A DNA stretch of 64,000 bases from Cellulomonas avistercoris. GTDB taxonomy: Bacteria; Actinomycetota; Actinomycetes; Actinomycetales; Cellulomonadaceae. The DNA lies in the NCBI RefSeq assembly GCF_014836445.1, contig NZ_JACSQV010000001.1:263999-327998 (forward strand). The letters are read 5' to 3'. This document shows positions 1 to 9,241 of this stretch, piece after piece; position 1 is the stretch's first letter; each line of letters starts with the position of its first letter. A model generated the notes under the pieces. The model was not told the origin of the DNA and did not search any database. It saw only the letters and a list, made by a program, of their open reading frames with translations. The translations under genes were made by a program, and so were the position numbers.

Positions 1-80
1 CCACCTCACGGTGGTGCCCCTTCGTCGTCCCCGGCGCCGTCTCGGCCCACGCGGTCAGCGCACAGGTTGAGCGCAGAGGG

Positions 81-2753
81 TCAGCGCACGGCCGTGTTGC
101 GTGGGTCGCTGCGCATCTGGCCGCGCAGCAGCACGATGTCCGCCTCGCGCAGGACCTCGTTGACGTCCCGCATGCCGCGGACCGACCCGAGCACGCCGAT
201 GGAGATGCGCGGACCGATCTCGCGACGCAGCCGCTCGAGGAGCTCCGTCAGCCGGTCGGGCATCCCCCCGGCGCCGACGTCGTCGACGAGGATCGCGAAG
301 TCGTCCTCACCCGTGCGCGCCGTGGTGTCGCCCTCGCGCAGCGGCCGCCGCAGCTGCCGCACCACCTCGCGGTGCACGTCCGGCGCGTGGTCGTCGTCGC
401 GCGAGACACCCCCGCCGTCCACGACGCGCACCAGCGCGATCGCGCAGTCGTAGCCGGCCGACCGCCGGCAGCGCAGCAGCGCGGCGCCGAGCCGGTCGAG
501 GAACAGCAGCCGGTTGACCAGGCCGGTCTCGGGGTCGTGCAGCGCATCACGCTGCAAGGCGATCTCCGCCTCCTTGCGCTCCGTGACGTCGACGAGCGTG
601 CCGACCAGGCGGGCGGGGCAGCCGGCGTCGTCCAGCACCGTCACGGCACGGCACATCATCCAGCGGTAGTCCCCGGACTGCGTGCGCACGCGGTGCTCGA
701 GCTCCAGCGGCGTCCCGCAGCCCGCGAGCTGGGCCGCGATCGCCGCCGAGAGCTCGTCACGGTCGGCCGGGTGGACGCGCTCCAGCCACTCCGACGGCTG
801 GTCGCCGATGACGTCCTCCGCGTAGCCGAGCGTCTGCTTCCAGCGCGGCGAGTAGTACACGGTGCCCGCGGACACGTCCCAGTCCCACGTGCCGTCGTGC
901 GCGGCCATCGACGCCAGCGCGTAGCGCTCCTCGCTCTCCCTGACCGTGTCGGCCAGCGCACGCTCACGAGCCGCCGCCTGCTCGAGCGCCTTGCGCTGCT
1001 CGCGCAGCGAGCCCAGCAGACGCTCCTGGTCGAGGGCCACGGCCAGCAGGGCCGCCCAGTGGTTGAAGCGGTCACGCGGCTGCGTCGCGCGCGTCTCGAC
1101 GGTCCCGTCGATCGCCAGCAGACCCCAGTCGCTGCCGCCGAACGTCACCGGCACGACGAACGTCAGCTCGTTGGAGCCCACGGTGCCCGCACGCGTCAGC
1201 GCCGCGGGCGGGAACTGGCTGGCGGTCGTCCGGACCCCCACGAGACGCGAGAGCGTCCCGCTGGTGTCGTGCACGCCGACGATCTCCATCTCACGGTCGC
1301 CGGGTCCGCGGTCGGTGCCGACCCACAGGCCGAGGCACGCGTGACCCCGCACGCCACGCGGCAGCCAGCCCAGCGCGCGCGGGCTCGCACCGTCGCCGCG
1401 CAGCAGGTCCATGTCGACCTCGTACTGGTCGACGATCGTGCGCTCGAGCTGTCCGCTGCGCGCGAGCATCGCCCGCGTGCAGCCCTTGGTGACCGCGAGC
1501 AGCACGTCCGTCACCGCGCGCCGCACCGCGGGGGCGTTACCGGCACGGGCCTCGCCGAGCGTCTCGACGCGGCGGCCCTCGACCGTCCGCAGCACGGTGA
1601 CCATCTGCTCCAGGGCCTCCGGGTGCGGCTGCAGCGCCGCCGTGAGGTCGGAGAGCCGACCGAGCGCGGCGGGGGCCGGCGAGATGCCACGCTCGGCCGC
1701 GACCTCCACGGGCTCCTCCACCGCACGCCACCACGCCTCGCGCGCGTCGGGTCCGGCACGCCGCGACACCGCGGATCCCGCCGGGCCGGCGAACGCCGAC
1801 TCCGCGAGCCGCCGCAGCAGCTCCTCACCCGCGACGTCGCCGCCGGCGGCGGCGTCGCCACCGGTCGACGTGACCTCGGTGCACCCGCACGACTCGCGCA
1901 CGACGAGCGACGAGGGCACGCGGTGCTCCCCCGGCATGACGTCGTCACCGCGCATGCGGGCGAGCAGGAGGCCGACGGCGTGCTCGCCGACACGCCCGAA
2001 GTGCGCGTCGACCGTGGACAGCCGCGGGCTGACGCGCGCACCGGAGTCGGCGTGGTCGAACGCCACGACCGCCTGGTCGCGCGGCAGGACCAGCCCGTGC
2101 GAGCGCAGGGCGCGCTGGAACCCGACCGCGTTGCGGTCCGTCGCCGCGATGACCGCGGTCGTGGGCGTGCCCGCCTGGAGCATGCGTGCCGCCGCGTCGG
2201 CGCCACCCTGCTCCTGGTTGTCGGACGCCTCGTACCACCACGAGTCGTCGGACTCGATCCCGTGCTCGGCGAGCGTGGTGCGGTACGCGGCGAAGCGCTC
2301 GCGCATGTCCCGCTGGCCCAGGTTCCCGAGGAAGCCGATCGCGGTGTGACCGTGCCAGATGAGGTGCTCGACGGCCGCGCGCACGCCTCCGACGTTGTCC
2401 GGGACCACGACGGGGTCGTCCGGGTGCGCGGGGTCCTCGCTGATGAGCACGACCGGCACGCCCCACTCGCGCACGGCGGCCAGCCGCTCGGGGCTCAGCG
2501 CCTTGCCGACGACGACGAGGCCGTCCACCGCGCCCAGCGCCACCGGCGTGTCGAGGACCGACTCCTCCGGGTAGCGCTCGCGGTCGAGGCCCGCGGGATA
2601 GGTCTGCACCGCCACCACCCGGTGGCCCACGCCACGTGCGGCACGTGCGACTCCCGCGATCACCGCCCCGAAGTAGAAGCCTCCGACCACCGGAGAAAGT
2701 ACGCCGATCGTCCGACGCACCGTGGCGGGCACCCCGCGTCGGACCGTCATCAT
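81..2753 (-). CDS. LacI-like ligand-sensor / GAF-like / PAS / degenerate GGDEF protein
   Basis: 890 aa from the chosen start. Residues about 10-300 resemble the periplasmic-binding-protein-like sensor of LacI regulators but have no helix-turn-helix, and end at RESCGC, a motif I associate with sensor-GGDEF fusions. A central GAF-like region is followed by a coiled linker, a PAS domain with a PAC end (about 606-730) and a C-terminal GGDEF fold. The signature reads GEDDF (about residue 812) instead of GG[D/E]EF, so cyclase activity is doubtful. There is no signal peptide or membrane segment, so it is probably a cytoplasmic sugar sensor. I chose the ATG at 2753 over the longer reading frame to 2804: GAGGTG lies six bases upstream, and it leaves room for a divergent promoter. 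It faces a LacI regulator and two cellulases. Confidence 0.85.
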   Translation of the reverse strand: MMTVRRGVPATVRRTIGVLSPVVGGFYFGAVIAGVARAARGVGHRVVAVQTYPAGLDRERYPEESVLDTPVALGAVDGLVVVGKALSPERLAAVREWGVPVVLISEDPAHPDDPVVVPDNVGGVRAAVEHLIWHGHTAIGFLGNLGQRDMRERFAAYRTTLAEHGIESDDSWWYEASDNQEQGGADAAARMLQAGTPTTAVIAATDRNAVGFQRALRSHGLVLPRDQAVVAFDHADSGARVSPRLSTVDAHFGRVGEHAVGLLLARMRGDDVMPGEHRVPSSLVVRESCGCTEVTSTGGDAAAGGDVAGEELLRRLAESAFAGPAGSAVSRRAGPDAREAWWRAVEEPVEVAAERGISPAPAALGRLSDLTAALQPHPEALEQMVTVLRTVEGRRVETLGEARAGNAPAVRRAVTDVLLAVTKGCTRAMLARSGQLERTIVDQYEVDMDLLRGDGASPRALGWLPRGVRGHACLGLWVGTDRGPGDREMEIVGVHDTSGTLSRLVGVRTTASQFPPAALTRAGTVGSNELTFVVPVTFGGSDWGLLAIDGTVETRATQPRDRFNHWAALLAVALDQERLLGSLREQRKALEQAAARERALADTVRESEERYALASMAAHDGTWDWDVSAGTVYYSPRWKQTLGYAEDVIGDQPSEWLERVHPADRDELSAAIAAQLAGCGTPLELEHRVRTQSGDYRWMMCRAVTVLDDAGCPARLVGTLVDVTERKEAEIALQRDALHDPETGLVNRLLFLDRLGAALLRCRRSAGYDCAIALVRVVDGGGVSRDDDHAPDVHREVVRQLRRPLREGDTTARTGEDDFAILVDDVGAGGMPDRLTELLERLRREIGPRISIGVLGSVRGMRDVNEVLREADIVLLRGQMRSDPRNTAVR

Positions 2754-2821
2754 TTTCCACACCTCGCCCACGCCGTCGGAGTCGAGCTGATGCTTTTCAC
2801 CCACATCGGGCGCAACACTAG
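2754..2821. promoter_or_regulatory. Divergent promoter region between the sensor-GGDEF gene and the lacI-type gene
   Basis: This 68-base gap separates two divergent start codons and so must hold promoters for both genes, unless one start is misplaced. It contains the ribosome-binding site GAGGTG for the minus-strand gene. I see no clear inverted-repeat operator in it. Confidence 0.4.
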
Positions 2822-3922
2822 GTGATCGTGGTCACTCCTGCACATGACACAGGCAAAGATGCTGTCTCTCCGACGACCGGGGCGCAGCCCGTCCTCGGCG
2901 GCCCTGGCGCCCGCCGACCGACGATCACCGACGTCGCCAAGGCCGCGGGGGTGTCCATCGCCGTCGTGTCCTACGCGCTCAACGGACGTCCCGGCGTCTC
3001 CGCGGCGACCCGAGAACGCGTGCTGCGCGTCGCCGACGAGTTCGGCTGGCGGCCGAGCGCGGCGGCGCGCTCGATGCGCAGCGGGCCCCGCGCGGTGGGG
3101 CTCGTCGTGGACCGCGGCCTGACCGGTGCCGTCGGCTACGGCGCCCACGTCCTGGAGTTCGTCGTCGCGCTCCAGGACGTCCTCGCGACGCGCGGGCTCG
3201 CGCTCGTGCTCCAGGTCGTCGACGACCTGCCCGCGGCGGTCGCGCTGTACGGCGAGTGGTGGGCGGAGCGTCGCTTCGACGTCATGGTCGTGACCGACGT
3301 CCGGACCGAGGACCCCCGCCTGGACGCCCTGCGTCGCCTGCGGATCCCCGCGGTCGTCGTCGGCGCCGGCGACGTGCCCGGCGAGGTCGCGAACGTCCGG
3401 GTCGACGACGAGCAGGCCGCGGAGCGCGTCGGGCGCTACCTCATCGAGCTGGGGCACCGGCACGTCGGTGCGGTCACCGGCCCCGCGTCGCTGCAGCGCA
3501 CACGCTCACGCGTCGCCGGCATGGAGCGCGCGCTGGACACCGGCGGCGCCTCGCTGGTGCACGAGCCGACGGGCGGCTCGCCGGAGGAGGCCGCGGCGGC
3601 CTGCCGTCGTCTGCTGACGGGCGACCGCCCGCCGTCCGCCGTGGTCTTCGACACCGACCACATGGCCGTCGCGGCGCTCGACGTGGCGCGCCGCACCGGC
3701 CTGGCCGTGCCGTGGGACGTGTCCGTCGTCGCGCTGTCCGACTCTCCCCTGTGCCGGCTCGCGACGCCGTCGATCACCGCGCTCCCCTCGGTCCAGGCCG
3801 ACCTCGGCACGGCCGTGGGCGAGGCGGTCCTGACCATCCTGGACTCGCAGCCGACCCCCGTGCGGCAGATCGAGGTGGGTGGTCTAGCGGTCCGTGGCAG
3901 CACCGGCCCACGCTCGCGCTGA
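2822..3922 (+). CDS. LacI-family transcriptional regulator
   Basis: 366 aa. The LacI helix-turn-helix lies at residues 33-60 (TITDVAKAAGVS, then VVSYALNGRPGVS), followed by the hinge and a periplasmic-binding-protein-like effector domain to the C-terminus. The N-terminal extension of about 30 residues before the HTH suggests the true start could be a few codons later; GTG codons at 2822 and 2828 are both possible and neither has a strong ribosome-binding site. It lies directly upstream of two cellulase genes in the same direction and is closed by its own hairpin terminator. Regulators of this family repress cellulase genes until a cello-oligosaccharide binds (CelR of Thermobifida, CebR of Streptomyces). 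That role here is an inference from position. Confidence 0.92.
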   Translation: MIVVTPAHDTGKDAVSPTTGAQPVLGGPGARRPTITDVAKAAGVSIAVVSYALNGRPGVSAATRERVLRVADEFGWRPSAAARSMRSGPRAVGLVVDRGLTGAVGYGAHVLEFVVALQDVLATRGLALVLQVVDDLPAAVALYGEWWAERRFDVMVVTDVRTEDPRLDALRRLRIPAVVVGAGDVPGEVANVRVDDEQAAERVGRYLIELGHRHVGAVTGPASLQRTRSRVAGMERALDTGGASLVHEPTGGSPEEAAAACRRLLTGDRPPSAVVFDTDHMAVAALDVARRTGLAVPWDVSVVALSDSPLCRLATPSITALPSVQADLGTAVGEAVLTILDSQPTPVRQIEVGGLAVRGSTGPRSR

Positions 3923-3941
3923 GGCGGCCTCGGCGCGTCGA

Positions 3942-3971
3942 CCCTGGGGCGGTCGCACGACCGCCCCAGGG
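3942..3971 (+). terminator. Hairpin terminator after the lacI-type gene
   Basis: A perfect 13-bp stem (3942-3954 with 3959-3971) with a four-base loop lies 20 bases after the stop codon. There is no T-run, as is common in high-GC actinobacteria. Confidence 0.75.
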
Positions 3972-4201
3972 CTGCGATCCGGGCACGATCGGCCGCTGAC
4001 CTGCAGCTCCGCCGCTTGTGGCAGGGTCGTGAGAAGGTCACGATTTGGTAACGGGCGCATGCCTAAACGATTTGCGCAGATCCCTCGCGACCACGCACGT
4101 GATGGATTCCGCAGCAGTCGTCGTGGACTGGAGTCCGCGGCGGCTCGCACCCGTCGCCGCCGAGGGCCGGGTGCGACCGACCGACCCCCCGGAGGACACC
4201 C
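3972..4201 (+). promoter_or_regulatory. Leader region of the GH6 cellulase gene
   Basis: This 230-base gene-free stretch sits upstream of the GH6 cellulase. It includes an AT-richer patch with the octamer ACGATTTG repeated at 4040-4047 and 4067-4074, and ends with the ribosome-binding site GGAGG (4191-4195) six bases before the GTG start. The promoter must lie here because a strong terminator precedes it. The repeated octamer is a candidate regulatory element; no match to a known CelR operator was seen in the leader itself. Confidence 0.45.
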
Positions 4202-6100
4202 GTGTCCACACACGGCAATCGAACGGCCGCACGGCGTTGGCGCGCTGTCGCGACCGCCGCGACGGCAACGGCGCTCGTCGCGGTGCCGCTGACGCTCGCG
4301 AGCACGTCCGCGAACGCGGCCGAAGCTCACGTCGACAACCCCTACGCCGGTGCCAAGCAGTACGTGAACCCCACGTGGGCAGCAACGGTTGAGAGCGCTG
4401 CCACACGTGCCGGTGACGCCACGCTGGCGGCGCAGATGCGCACGGTGGCGAAGCAGCCGACCGCTGTCTGGATGGACCGCATCAGCGCCATCGCGGGCAA
4501 CGCCGACGGCAACGGCCTGAAGTTCCACCTCGACGAGGCGGTCAAGCAGAAGACCGGCAGCACGCCGCTCGTCTTCAACCTCGTCATCTACAACCTGCCC
4601 GGCCGCGACTGCTTCGCGCTGGCGTCGAACGGCGAGCTGCCGGCCAGCGACGCGGGGCTCGCGCGCTACAAGACCGAGTACATCGACCCCATCGTCGACC
4701 TGCTCTCGGACTCCAAGTACGCGGACATCCGGATCGCCGCGACGATCGAGCCCGACTCGCTGCCGAACCTCGTCACGAACATGTCCGAGGCCACCTGCCA
4801 GGCCTCGGCGCCGTACTACCGCGAGGGCGTCAAGTACGCGCTGGACGAGCTGAAGACGCTCGACAACGTCTACACGTACCTCGACGCGGCGCACTCGGGC
4901 TGGCTCGGCTGGGACTCGAACTCGGGCCCGACCGCCAAGCTCTTCGCCGAGGTCGCCAAGACGACGAAGAAGGGCTTCGCGTCGATCGACGGCTTCGTGA
5001 CCAACACGGCCAACAGCACGCCGCTGGCCGAGCCGTTCCTCACGGACCCGACGCTGAACATCGGCGGCAACCCGGTCCGCTCGTCGAAGTTCTACGAGTG
5101 GAACTCCGACTTCGGTGAGCACGCGTGGACGACGCAGCTGCACCGTCTGCTCGTGGCCGAGGGCTTCTCGTCCTCGACCGGCATGCTCATCGACACGTCC
5201 CGCAACGGCTGGGGCGGCCCGGACCGTCCCACGAAGGCCTCGTCGAGCACGAACCTCGAGACCTACGTGAACGAGTCGCGCATCGACCGCCGCACGCACC
5301 GCGGCGCCTGGTGCAACCCGCTGGGTGCCGGCATCGGGGAGCTCCCCGTGGCCACGCCGTCCAGCGCACCCGCCGCTGCCCACCTCGACGCGTACGTCTG
5401 GATCAAGCCCCCGGGCGAGTCCGACGGTGCGTCGAAGGAGATCGCGAACGACCAGGGCAAGAGCTTCGACCGCATGTGCGACCCGACCTACGTCGCGTCC
5501 AAGCTGGCGAACAACCTGACCGGCGCCACGCCGGACGCCCCGCTGGCCGGCCAGTGGTTCGAGGCGCAGTTCAAGACGCTCGTCAAGAACGCCTACCCGG
5601 TCATCCCGACCAGCAACGACCCGGGCCCGACGTCCACCCCGACGCCGACCCCTTCGGTCACGCCGACGGTCACCCCGACGCCGACGGTCACCCCGACGCC
5701 GACGGTCACGCCGACGCCGACCGTGACGCCGACGCCGACGGTGACCCCGACGCCGACGGTCACGCCGACGCCCACGCAGAACCCGGGTGCGTCCTGCTCG
5801 GTGAGCTACACGGCGAACAGCTGGAACAACGGCTTCACGGCCTCGGTGAAGATCACGAACCGTGGGACGGCCGCGCTCAGCGGCTGGACCCTGAAGTTCG
5901 CCTTCGCCAACGGTCAGCAGGTCCAGCAGGGCTGGAGCGCCAAGTGGGCGCAGTCCGGCTCGGCCGTGACGGTCACCAACGAGGCCTGGAACGGCTCGCT
6001 GGCGGCCGGTGGCTCGGTGGACATCGGCTTCAACGGTTCGCACTCCGGGACCAACAACGCGCCGACGTCCTTCACGCTGAACGGCGCCACCTGCTCCTGA
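4202..6100 (+). CDS. Secreted GH6 cellulase (exo-cellobiohydrolase Cel6B type) with C-terminal CBM2
   Basis: 632 aa. A twin-basic signal peptide cleaves after about residue 39 (SANA|AEA). The GH6 catalytic domain (about 45-465) keeps the family signatures: NLPGRDC with Asp136, IEPDSL with Asp185 (the usual catalytic acid) and [12 protein letters not shown] with Asp228. The domain is about 420 residues, longer than in compact GH6 endoglucanases and close to exo-acting Cel6B/CbhA enzymes, so processive release of cellobiose is the best guess. A Pro-Thr-Val linker (about 475-525) joins a CBM2 (about 529-632) with paired Cys and conserved Trp residues. Unlike Cellulomonas fimi CbhA I see no fibronectin-III modules. 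The GTG start is set by GGAGG six bases upstream. It is followed by a hairpin and a GH5 cellulase. Confidence 0.93.
   Translation: MSTHGNRTAARRWRAVATAATATALVAVPLTLASTSANAAEAHVDNPYAGAKQYVNPTWAATVESAATRAGDATLAAQMRTVAKQPTAVWMDRISAIAGNADGNGLKFHLDEAVKQKTGSTPLVFNLVIYNLPGRDCFALASNGELPASDAGLARYKTEYIDPIVDLLSDSKYADIRIAATIEPDSLPNLVTNMSEATCQASAPYYREGVKYALDELKTLDNVYTYLDAAHSGWLGWDSNSGPTAKLFAEVAKTTKKGFASIDGFVTNTANSTPLAEPFLTDPTLNIGGNPVRSSKFYEWNSDFGEHAWTTQLHRLLVAEGFSSSTGMLIDTSRNGWGGPDRPTKASSSTNLETYVNESRIDRRTHRGAWCNPLGAGIGELPVATPSSAPAAAHLDAYVWIKPPGESDGASKEIANDQGKSFDRMCDPTYVASKLANNLTGATPDAPLAGQWFEAQFKTLVKNAYPVIPTSNDPGPTSTPTPTPSVTPTVTPTPTVTPTPTVTPTPTVTPTPTVTPTPTVTPTPTQNPGASCSVSYTANSWNNGFTASVKITNRGTAALSGWTLKFAFANGQQVQQGWSAKWAQSGSAVTVTNEAWNGSLAAGGSVDIGFNGSHSGTNNAPTSFTLNGATCS
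5669..5776 (+). repeat. 18-bp tandem repeat encoding the cellulase linker (VTPTPT x6)
   Basis: Six consecutive 18-base units each encode Val-Thr-Pro-Thr-Pro-Thr, differing only at third positions and one final codon. It is the interdomain linker of the GH6 cellulase. A related, less regular [12 protein letters not shown] array lies in the GH5 gene near 7590-7680. Confidence 0.9.
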
Positions 6101-6140
6101 GGCTGACGAGCCGGGCGTCCTGAACGCCTGACGTGACGAG

Positions 6141-6172
6141 GGGGCCCTCCTGGACCAGTCCGGGAGGGCCCC
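6141..6172 (+). terminator. Hairpin between the two cellulase genes
   Basis: Stem 6141-6154 pairs with 6159-6172 (14 bp including one G-T pair) around the loop CCAG. It lies 40 bases after the GH6 stop and about 48 bases before the GH5 start. It should separate or attenuate transcription between the two cellulases. Confidence 0.75.
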
Positions 6173-6219
6173 TTCGGCAGCCCCACCCCCAGCCACCCCT
6201 CACGTCCACCAGGAGAAAC

Positions 6220-8001
6220 GTGTCCAGCTCACGCGTGCGCAGCCTGCGCACCACGCTCGGCGGCGTCCTCGCCGTCGGCGCCCTCGCACTGCCTCTCGCC
6301 CTGTCCGCAGCTCCGGCGCAGGCCGCCGCCACGCCGGACTGGCTGCACGTGCAGGGCAACAAGATCGTCGACGCGTCCGGCAAGGAGGTGTGGCTGACCG
6401 GCGTCAACTGGTTCGGCTTCAACGCCACCGAGCGTGTCTTCCACGGCCTGTGGTCGGCCAACATGCGGACCCTCACGCAGGACATCGCCGCGCGCGGCCT
6501 CAACGTCGTGCGGGTGCCGATCTCCGCCCAGCTGCTGCTGGAGTGGAAGGCCGGGACGTTCACCAAGCCCAACGTCAACGAGTTCGCCAACCCGGAGCTC
6601 GCGGGCCTCAACAGCCTGCAGGTCTTCGAGAAGTGGCTCGACATGTGCGAGGAGTACGGCATCAAGGTGTTCCTCGACGTGCACAGCGCCGAGGCCGACA
6701 ACTCCGGGCACGTCTACCCGACCTGGTGGAAGGGCGACATCACCACGGAGAAGGTGTACGAGGGCTGGGAGTGGGCCGCGACCCGCTGGAAGAGCGACGA
6801 CACCATCATCGGTGCCGACATCAAGAACGAGCCGCACGGCACCCAGGGCGACACCGAGCGGGCCAAGTGGGACGGGTCGACCGACAAGGACAACTTCAAG
6901 CACTTCGCCGAGACGGCCTCCCGCAAGGTGCTCGCGATCAACCCCAACTGGCTGGTGTTCGTCGAGGGCATCGAGATCTACCCCAAGCCGGGCGTCTCGT
7001 GGTCGTCGAAGGGGCTGACGGACTACTACGGGACGTGGTGGGGCGGCAACCTGCGCGGCGTGCGCGACTTCCCGATCGACCTGGGCGCCAACCAGGACCA
7101 GCTCGTGTACTCGCCGCACGACTACGGACCGCTCGTGTTCGAGCAGTCGTGGTTCAAGGGCGACTTCGACCGTGCGAGCCTCGAGCGCGACGTGTGGGAC
7201 CCGAACTGGCTGTACCTGCACAAGGAGAACATCGCTCCCCTCCTCATCGGTGAGTGGGGCGGGTTCATGGACGGCGGCAAGAACGAGAAGTGGATGCTCG
7301 CGCTGCGCGACCTCATCGTCGACCGGCGCCTGAGCCACACGTTCTGGGTCCTCAACCCCAACTCCGGCGACACCGGTGGTCTGCTCGGCTACGACTGGGC
7401 GACGTGGGACGAGGAGAAGTACGCGCTGCTCAAGCCCGCGCTCTGGCAGGACGGCGGCAAGTTCGTCGGGCTCGACCACGACGTGCCCCTGGGAGGTGCC
7501 GGCAGCACGACCGGCGTCTCGCTCTCGCAGGTGAACGGCGGGGGCCCGAGCACCACCCCCACGGCCACGGTCAGCCCGACGCCCACGCCGTCGGTCACGC
7601 CCACCGTCACGCCGACGCCGTCGGTCACGCCCACGCCGTCCGTGACACCGACACCGACACCGACGGTCACGCCCACCCCGGCGACCGGAGCGTGCACCGT
7701 CACGTACAGCGCCAGCTCGTGGAGCTCGGGCCTGTCGGGTTCGGTCCGGCTGACGAACACGGGCGCCGCGCTGAGCGCGTGGACGCTCACGTTCACCGCA
7801 CCCGCGGGCGTCGCCGTCACGCAGGGCTGGGGCGGCACGTGGTCCCAGTCGGGCAGCTCCGTCACGGTGACGAGCGCCGCGTGGAACGGCGCGCTCGCGG
7901 CGGGCGGCACCGCCGAGATCGGGTTCAACGCCTCCCACGGCGGGACGGCGGGCACCCCGACCGGGTTCGCGCTCAACGGCGCGGCCTGCACCGTGCGCTG
8001 A
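6220..8001 (+). CDS. Secreted GH5 endoglucanase with C-terminal CBM2
   Basis: 593 aa. The start is GTG 6220, preceded by AGGAG (6211-6215); the open frame continues upstream, but this start gives a clean signal peptide ending APAQA|AAT near residue 36. The GH5 barrel (about 40-425) resembles the E1 endoglucanase of Acidothermus (GH5 subfamily 1 type): GVNWFGFN near the N-terminus, the acid/base in IKNEPH (Glu204) and the nucleophile in LIGEWGG (Glu345). A Pro-Thr-Ser linker leads to a CBM2 (about 490-593) closely similar to that of the preceding GH6 enzyme. It cuts internal beta-1,4-glucosidic bonds and would supply chain ends to the exo-acting GH6 partner. It ends at a long bidirectional hairpin. 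Confidence 0.94.
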   Translation: MSSSRVRSLRTTLGGVLAVGALALPLALSAAPAQAAATPDWLHVQGNKIVDASGKEVWLTGVNWFGFNATERVFHGLWSANMRTLTQDIAARGLNVVRVPISAQLLLEWKAGTFTKPNVNEFANPELAGLNSLQVFEKWLDMCEEYGIKVFLDVHSAEADNSGHVYPTWWKGDITTEKVYEGWEWAATRWKSDDTIIGADIKNEPHGTQGDTERAKWDGSTDKDNFKHFAETASRKVLAINPNWLVFVEGIEIYPKPGVSWSSKGLTDYYGTWWGGNLRGVRDFPIDLGANQDQLVYSPHDYGPLVFEQSWFKGDFDRASLERDVWDPNWLYLHKENIAPLLIGEWGGFMDGGKNEKWMLALRDLIVDRRLSHTFWVLNPNSGDTGGLLGYDWATWDEEKYALLKPALWQDGGKFVGLDHDVPLGGAGSTTGVSLSQVNGGGPSTTPTATVSPTPTPSVTPTVTPTPSVTPTPSVTPTPTPTVTPTPATGACTVTYSASSWSSGLSGSVRLTNTGAALSAWTLTFTAPAGVAVTQGWGGTWSQSGSSVTVTSAAWNGALAAGGTAEIGFNASHGGTAGTPTGFALNGAACTVR

Positions 8002-8015
8002 CACGACTGCTCGCA

Positions 8016-8055
8016 GGTCCGGCCGCCGTACCCGCCCGGGTGCGGCGGCCGGACC
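8016..8055. terminator. Bidirectional terminator between the GH5 cellulase and the aldolase gene
   Basis: An 18-bp stem (8016-8033 with 8038-8055, one G-T pair) with a four-base loop lies between two convergent genes ending at 8001 (+) and 8060 (-). It can serve both. Confidence 0.8.
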
Positions 8056-8059
8056 GCGT

Positions 8060-9136
8060 TCAGGCCGGCGTGCCGCGGGTCCCGTCGTCGTCCGCCAGAG
8101 CGTGCCGCAGGGCGTCGAGCAGCTCGTCGACGTCCTGCGGGGTGGTGTCGAACGCGCACATCAGACGCACCGTGCCGTCGGTCGCGTCCCAGTCGTAGAA
8201 CCGCCACCGCCGGCGCAGCACCTCCACGACGGGTGCGGGCAGGCGGACGAAGACGGCGTTCGCCTCGGTCGGCTGCGCGACCTCCAGCACGCCGAGCGCG
8301 TCGATGCCCGCCCGCAGGCGCGCGGCCATCGCGTTGGCGCGCTGCGCCGAGCGCAGCCACAGGTCACCCTCGTACAGCGCGACGAGCTGCGCCGACACGA
8401 ACCGCATCTTCGAGGTGAGCTGCATGTCGCTCTTGCGCAGGTACTCCACGCCGGTGACGGCCTCGGGGTCCAGGACGACCACGGCCTCACCGAGCAGCAG
8501 GCCGTTCTTCGTGCCGCCCAGCGACAGCACGTCCACGCCGCAGTCGGTCGTCAGGGCGCGCAGCGGCAGGCCGAGGTGCGCGGCCGCGTTGGCCAGACGC
8601 GCACCGTCCATGTGGACGCGCATGCCGAGCGCGTGGGCCTGGTCGCACAGCTCACGCACGGCCTGCGGCGTGTACACGGTGCCGAGCTCGGTGGCCTGCG
8701 TGAGCGACACGACACCCGGCTGCGCGCGGTGCACGTCGCCGAAGCCCCAAGCCTGCCGCGCCACGAGCTCGGGCGTCAGGCGGCCGTCCGGCGCGGGGAC
8801 CGTCAGCAGCTTCAGTCCCCCGACCCGCTCCGGTGCGCCGTTCTCGTCCGTGTGGATGTGCGCCGCCTCCGTGCAGACCACGGCCCCCCACCGCGGCAGC
8901 ATGGCCTGCAGGGCCACCACGTTGGCGCCGGTGCCGTTGAGGACCGGGTAGGCGACGGCGTGCTCACCGAGCTGGGCGCGAACGACGTCCTGCAGGCGGG
9001 CCGTCCACGGGTCGTCGCCGTAGGCAGGCACGTGACCGACGTTGGCCTCGGCCACCGCGGCAAGCACCTCGGGGTGCACGCCGGCGTAGTTGTCCGAGGC
9101 GAAGTGGCGGACGGCGGGAGCGTGCGGCTGGGTCAC
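8060..9136 (-). CDS. ltaE: Low-specificity L-threonine aldolase (beta-eliminating lyase family)
   Basis: 358 aa from GTG 9136. PLP enzyme of the aspartate aminotransferase fold that cleaves threonine or allo-threonine to glycine and acetaldehyde. Family marks visible are the N-terminal RHFASDNYAGVHPEVL, the HTDENGAPE segment, RVHMDGARLANAAA, and SLGGTKNG with the PLP-binding Lys near residue 208. The open frame runs far upstream to 9832, but homology begins at this GTG and the upstream part overlaps another gene. The ribosome-binding site is weak (a G-run near the start), so a start a few codons upstream is possible. It is monocistronic and convergent with the GH5 cellulase. Confidence 0.88.
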   Translation of the reverse strand: MTQPHAPAVRHFASDNYAGVHPEVLAAVAEANVGHVPAYGDDPWTARLQDVVRAQLGEHAVAYPVLNGTGANVVALQAMLPRWGAVVCTEAAHIHTDENGAPERVGGLKLLTVPAPDGRLTPELVARQAWGFGDVHRAQPGVVSLTQATELGTVYTPQAVRELCDQAHALGMRVHMDGARLANAAAHLGLPLRALTTDCGVDVLSLGGTKNGLLLGEAVVVLDPEAVTGVEYLRKSDMQLTSKMRFVSAQLVALYEGDLWLRSAQRANAMAARLRAGIDALGVLEVAQPTEANAVFVRLPAPVVEVLRRRWRFYDWDATDGTVRLMCAFDTTPQDVDELLDALRHALADDDGTRGTPA

Positions 9137-9241
9137 GCCCCCAGTCTCGCCGATCCCGCGCACCCACCACGGTCGCCGTCGTGCACGTCGGGCCCGTGAG
9201 CGGCATGATCCGTGCAGCCGACCGACAGGAGACACCCCACG

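Noticed and set aside
372..2825. Long plus-strand open frame opposite the sensor-GGDEF gene
   Set aside because: Arg/His/Val-rich translation without any domain; it is the antisense shadow of a gene with clear domains, as expected at this GC content.
5669..5776. Regular 18-bp repeats considered as a CRISPR array
   Set aside because: Units are contiguous without spacers and encode a Pro-Thr linker in frame; no cas genes are present.
3884..6196. Minus-strand frame of about 770 codons opposite the GH6 cellulase
   Set aside because: Low-complexity Arg/Gly/Val sequence mirroring the linker repeats; the plus strand encodes a recognisable secreted cellulase.
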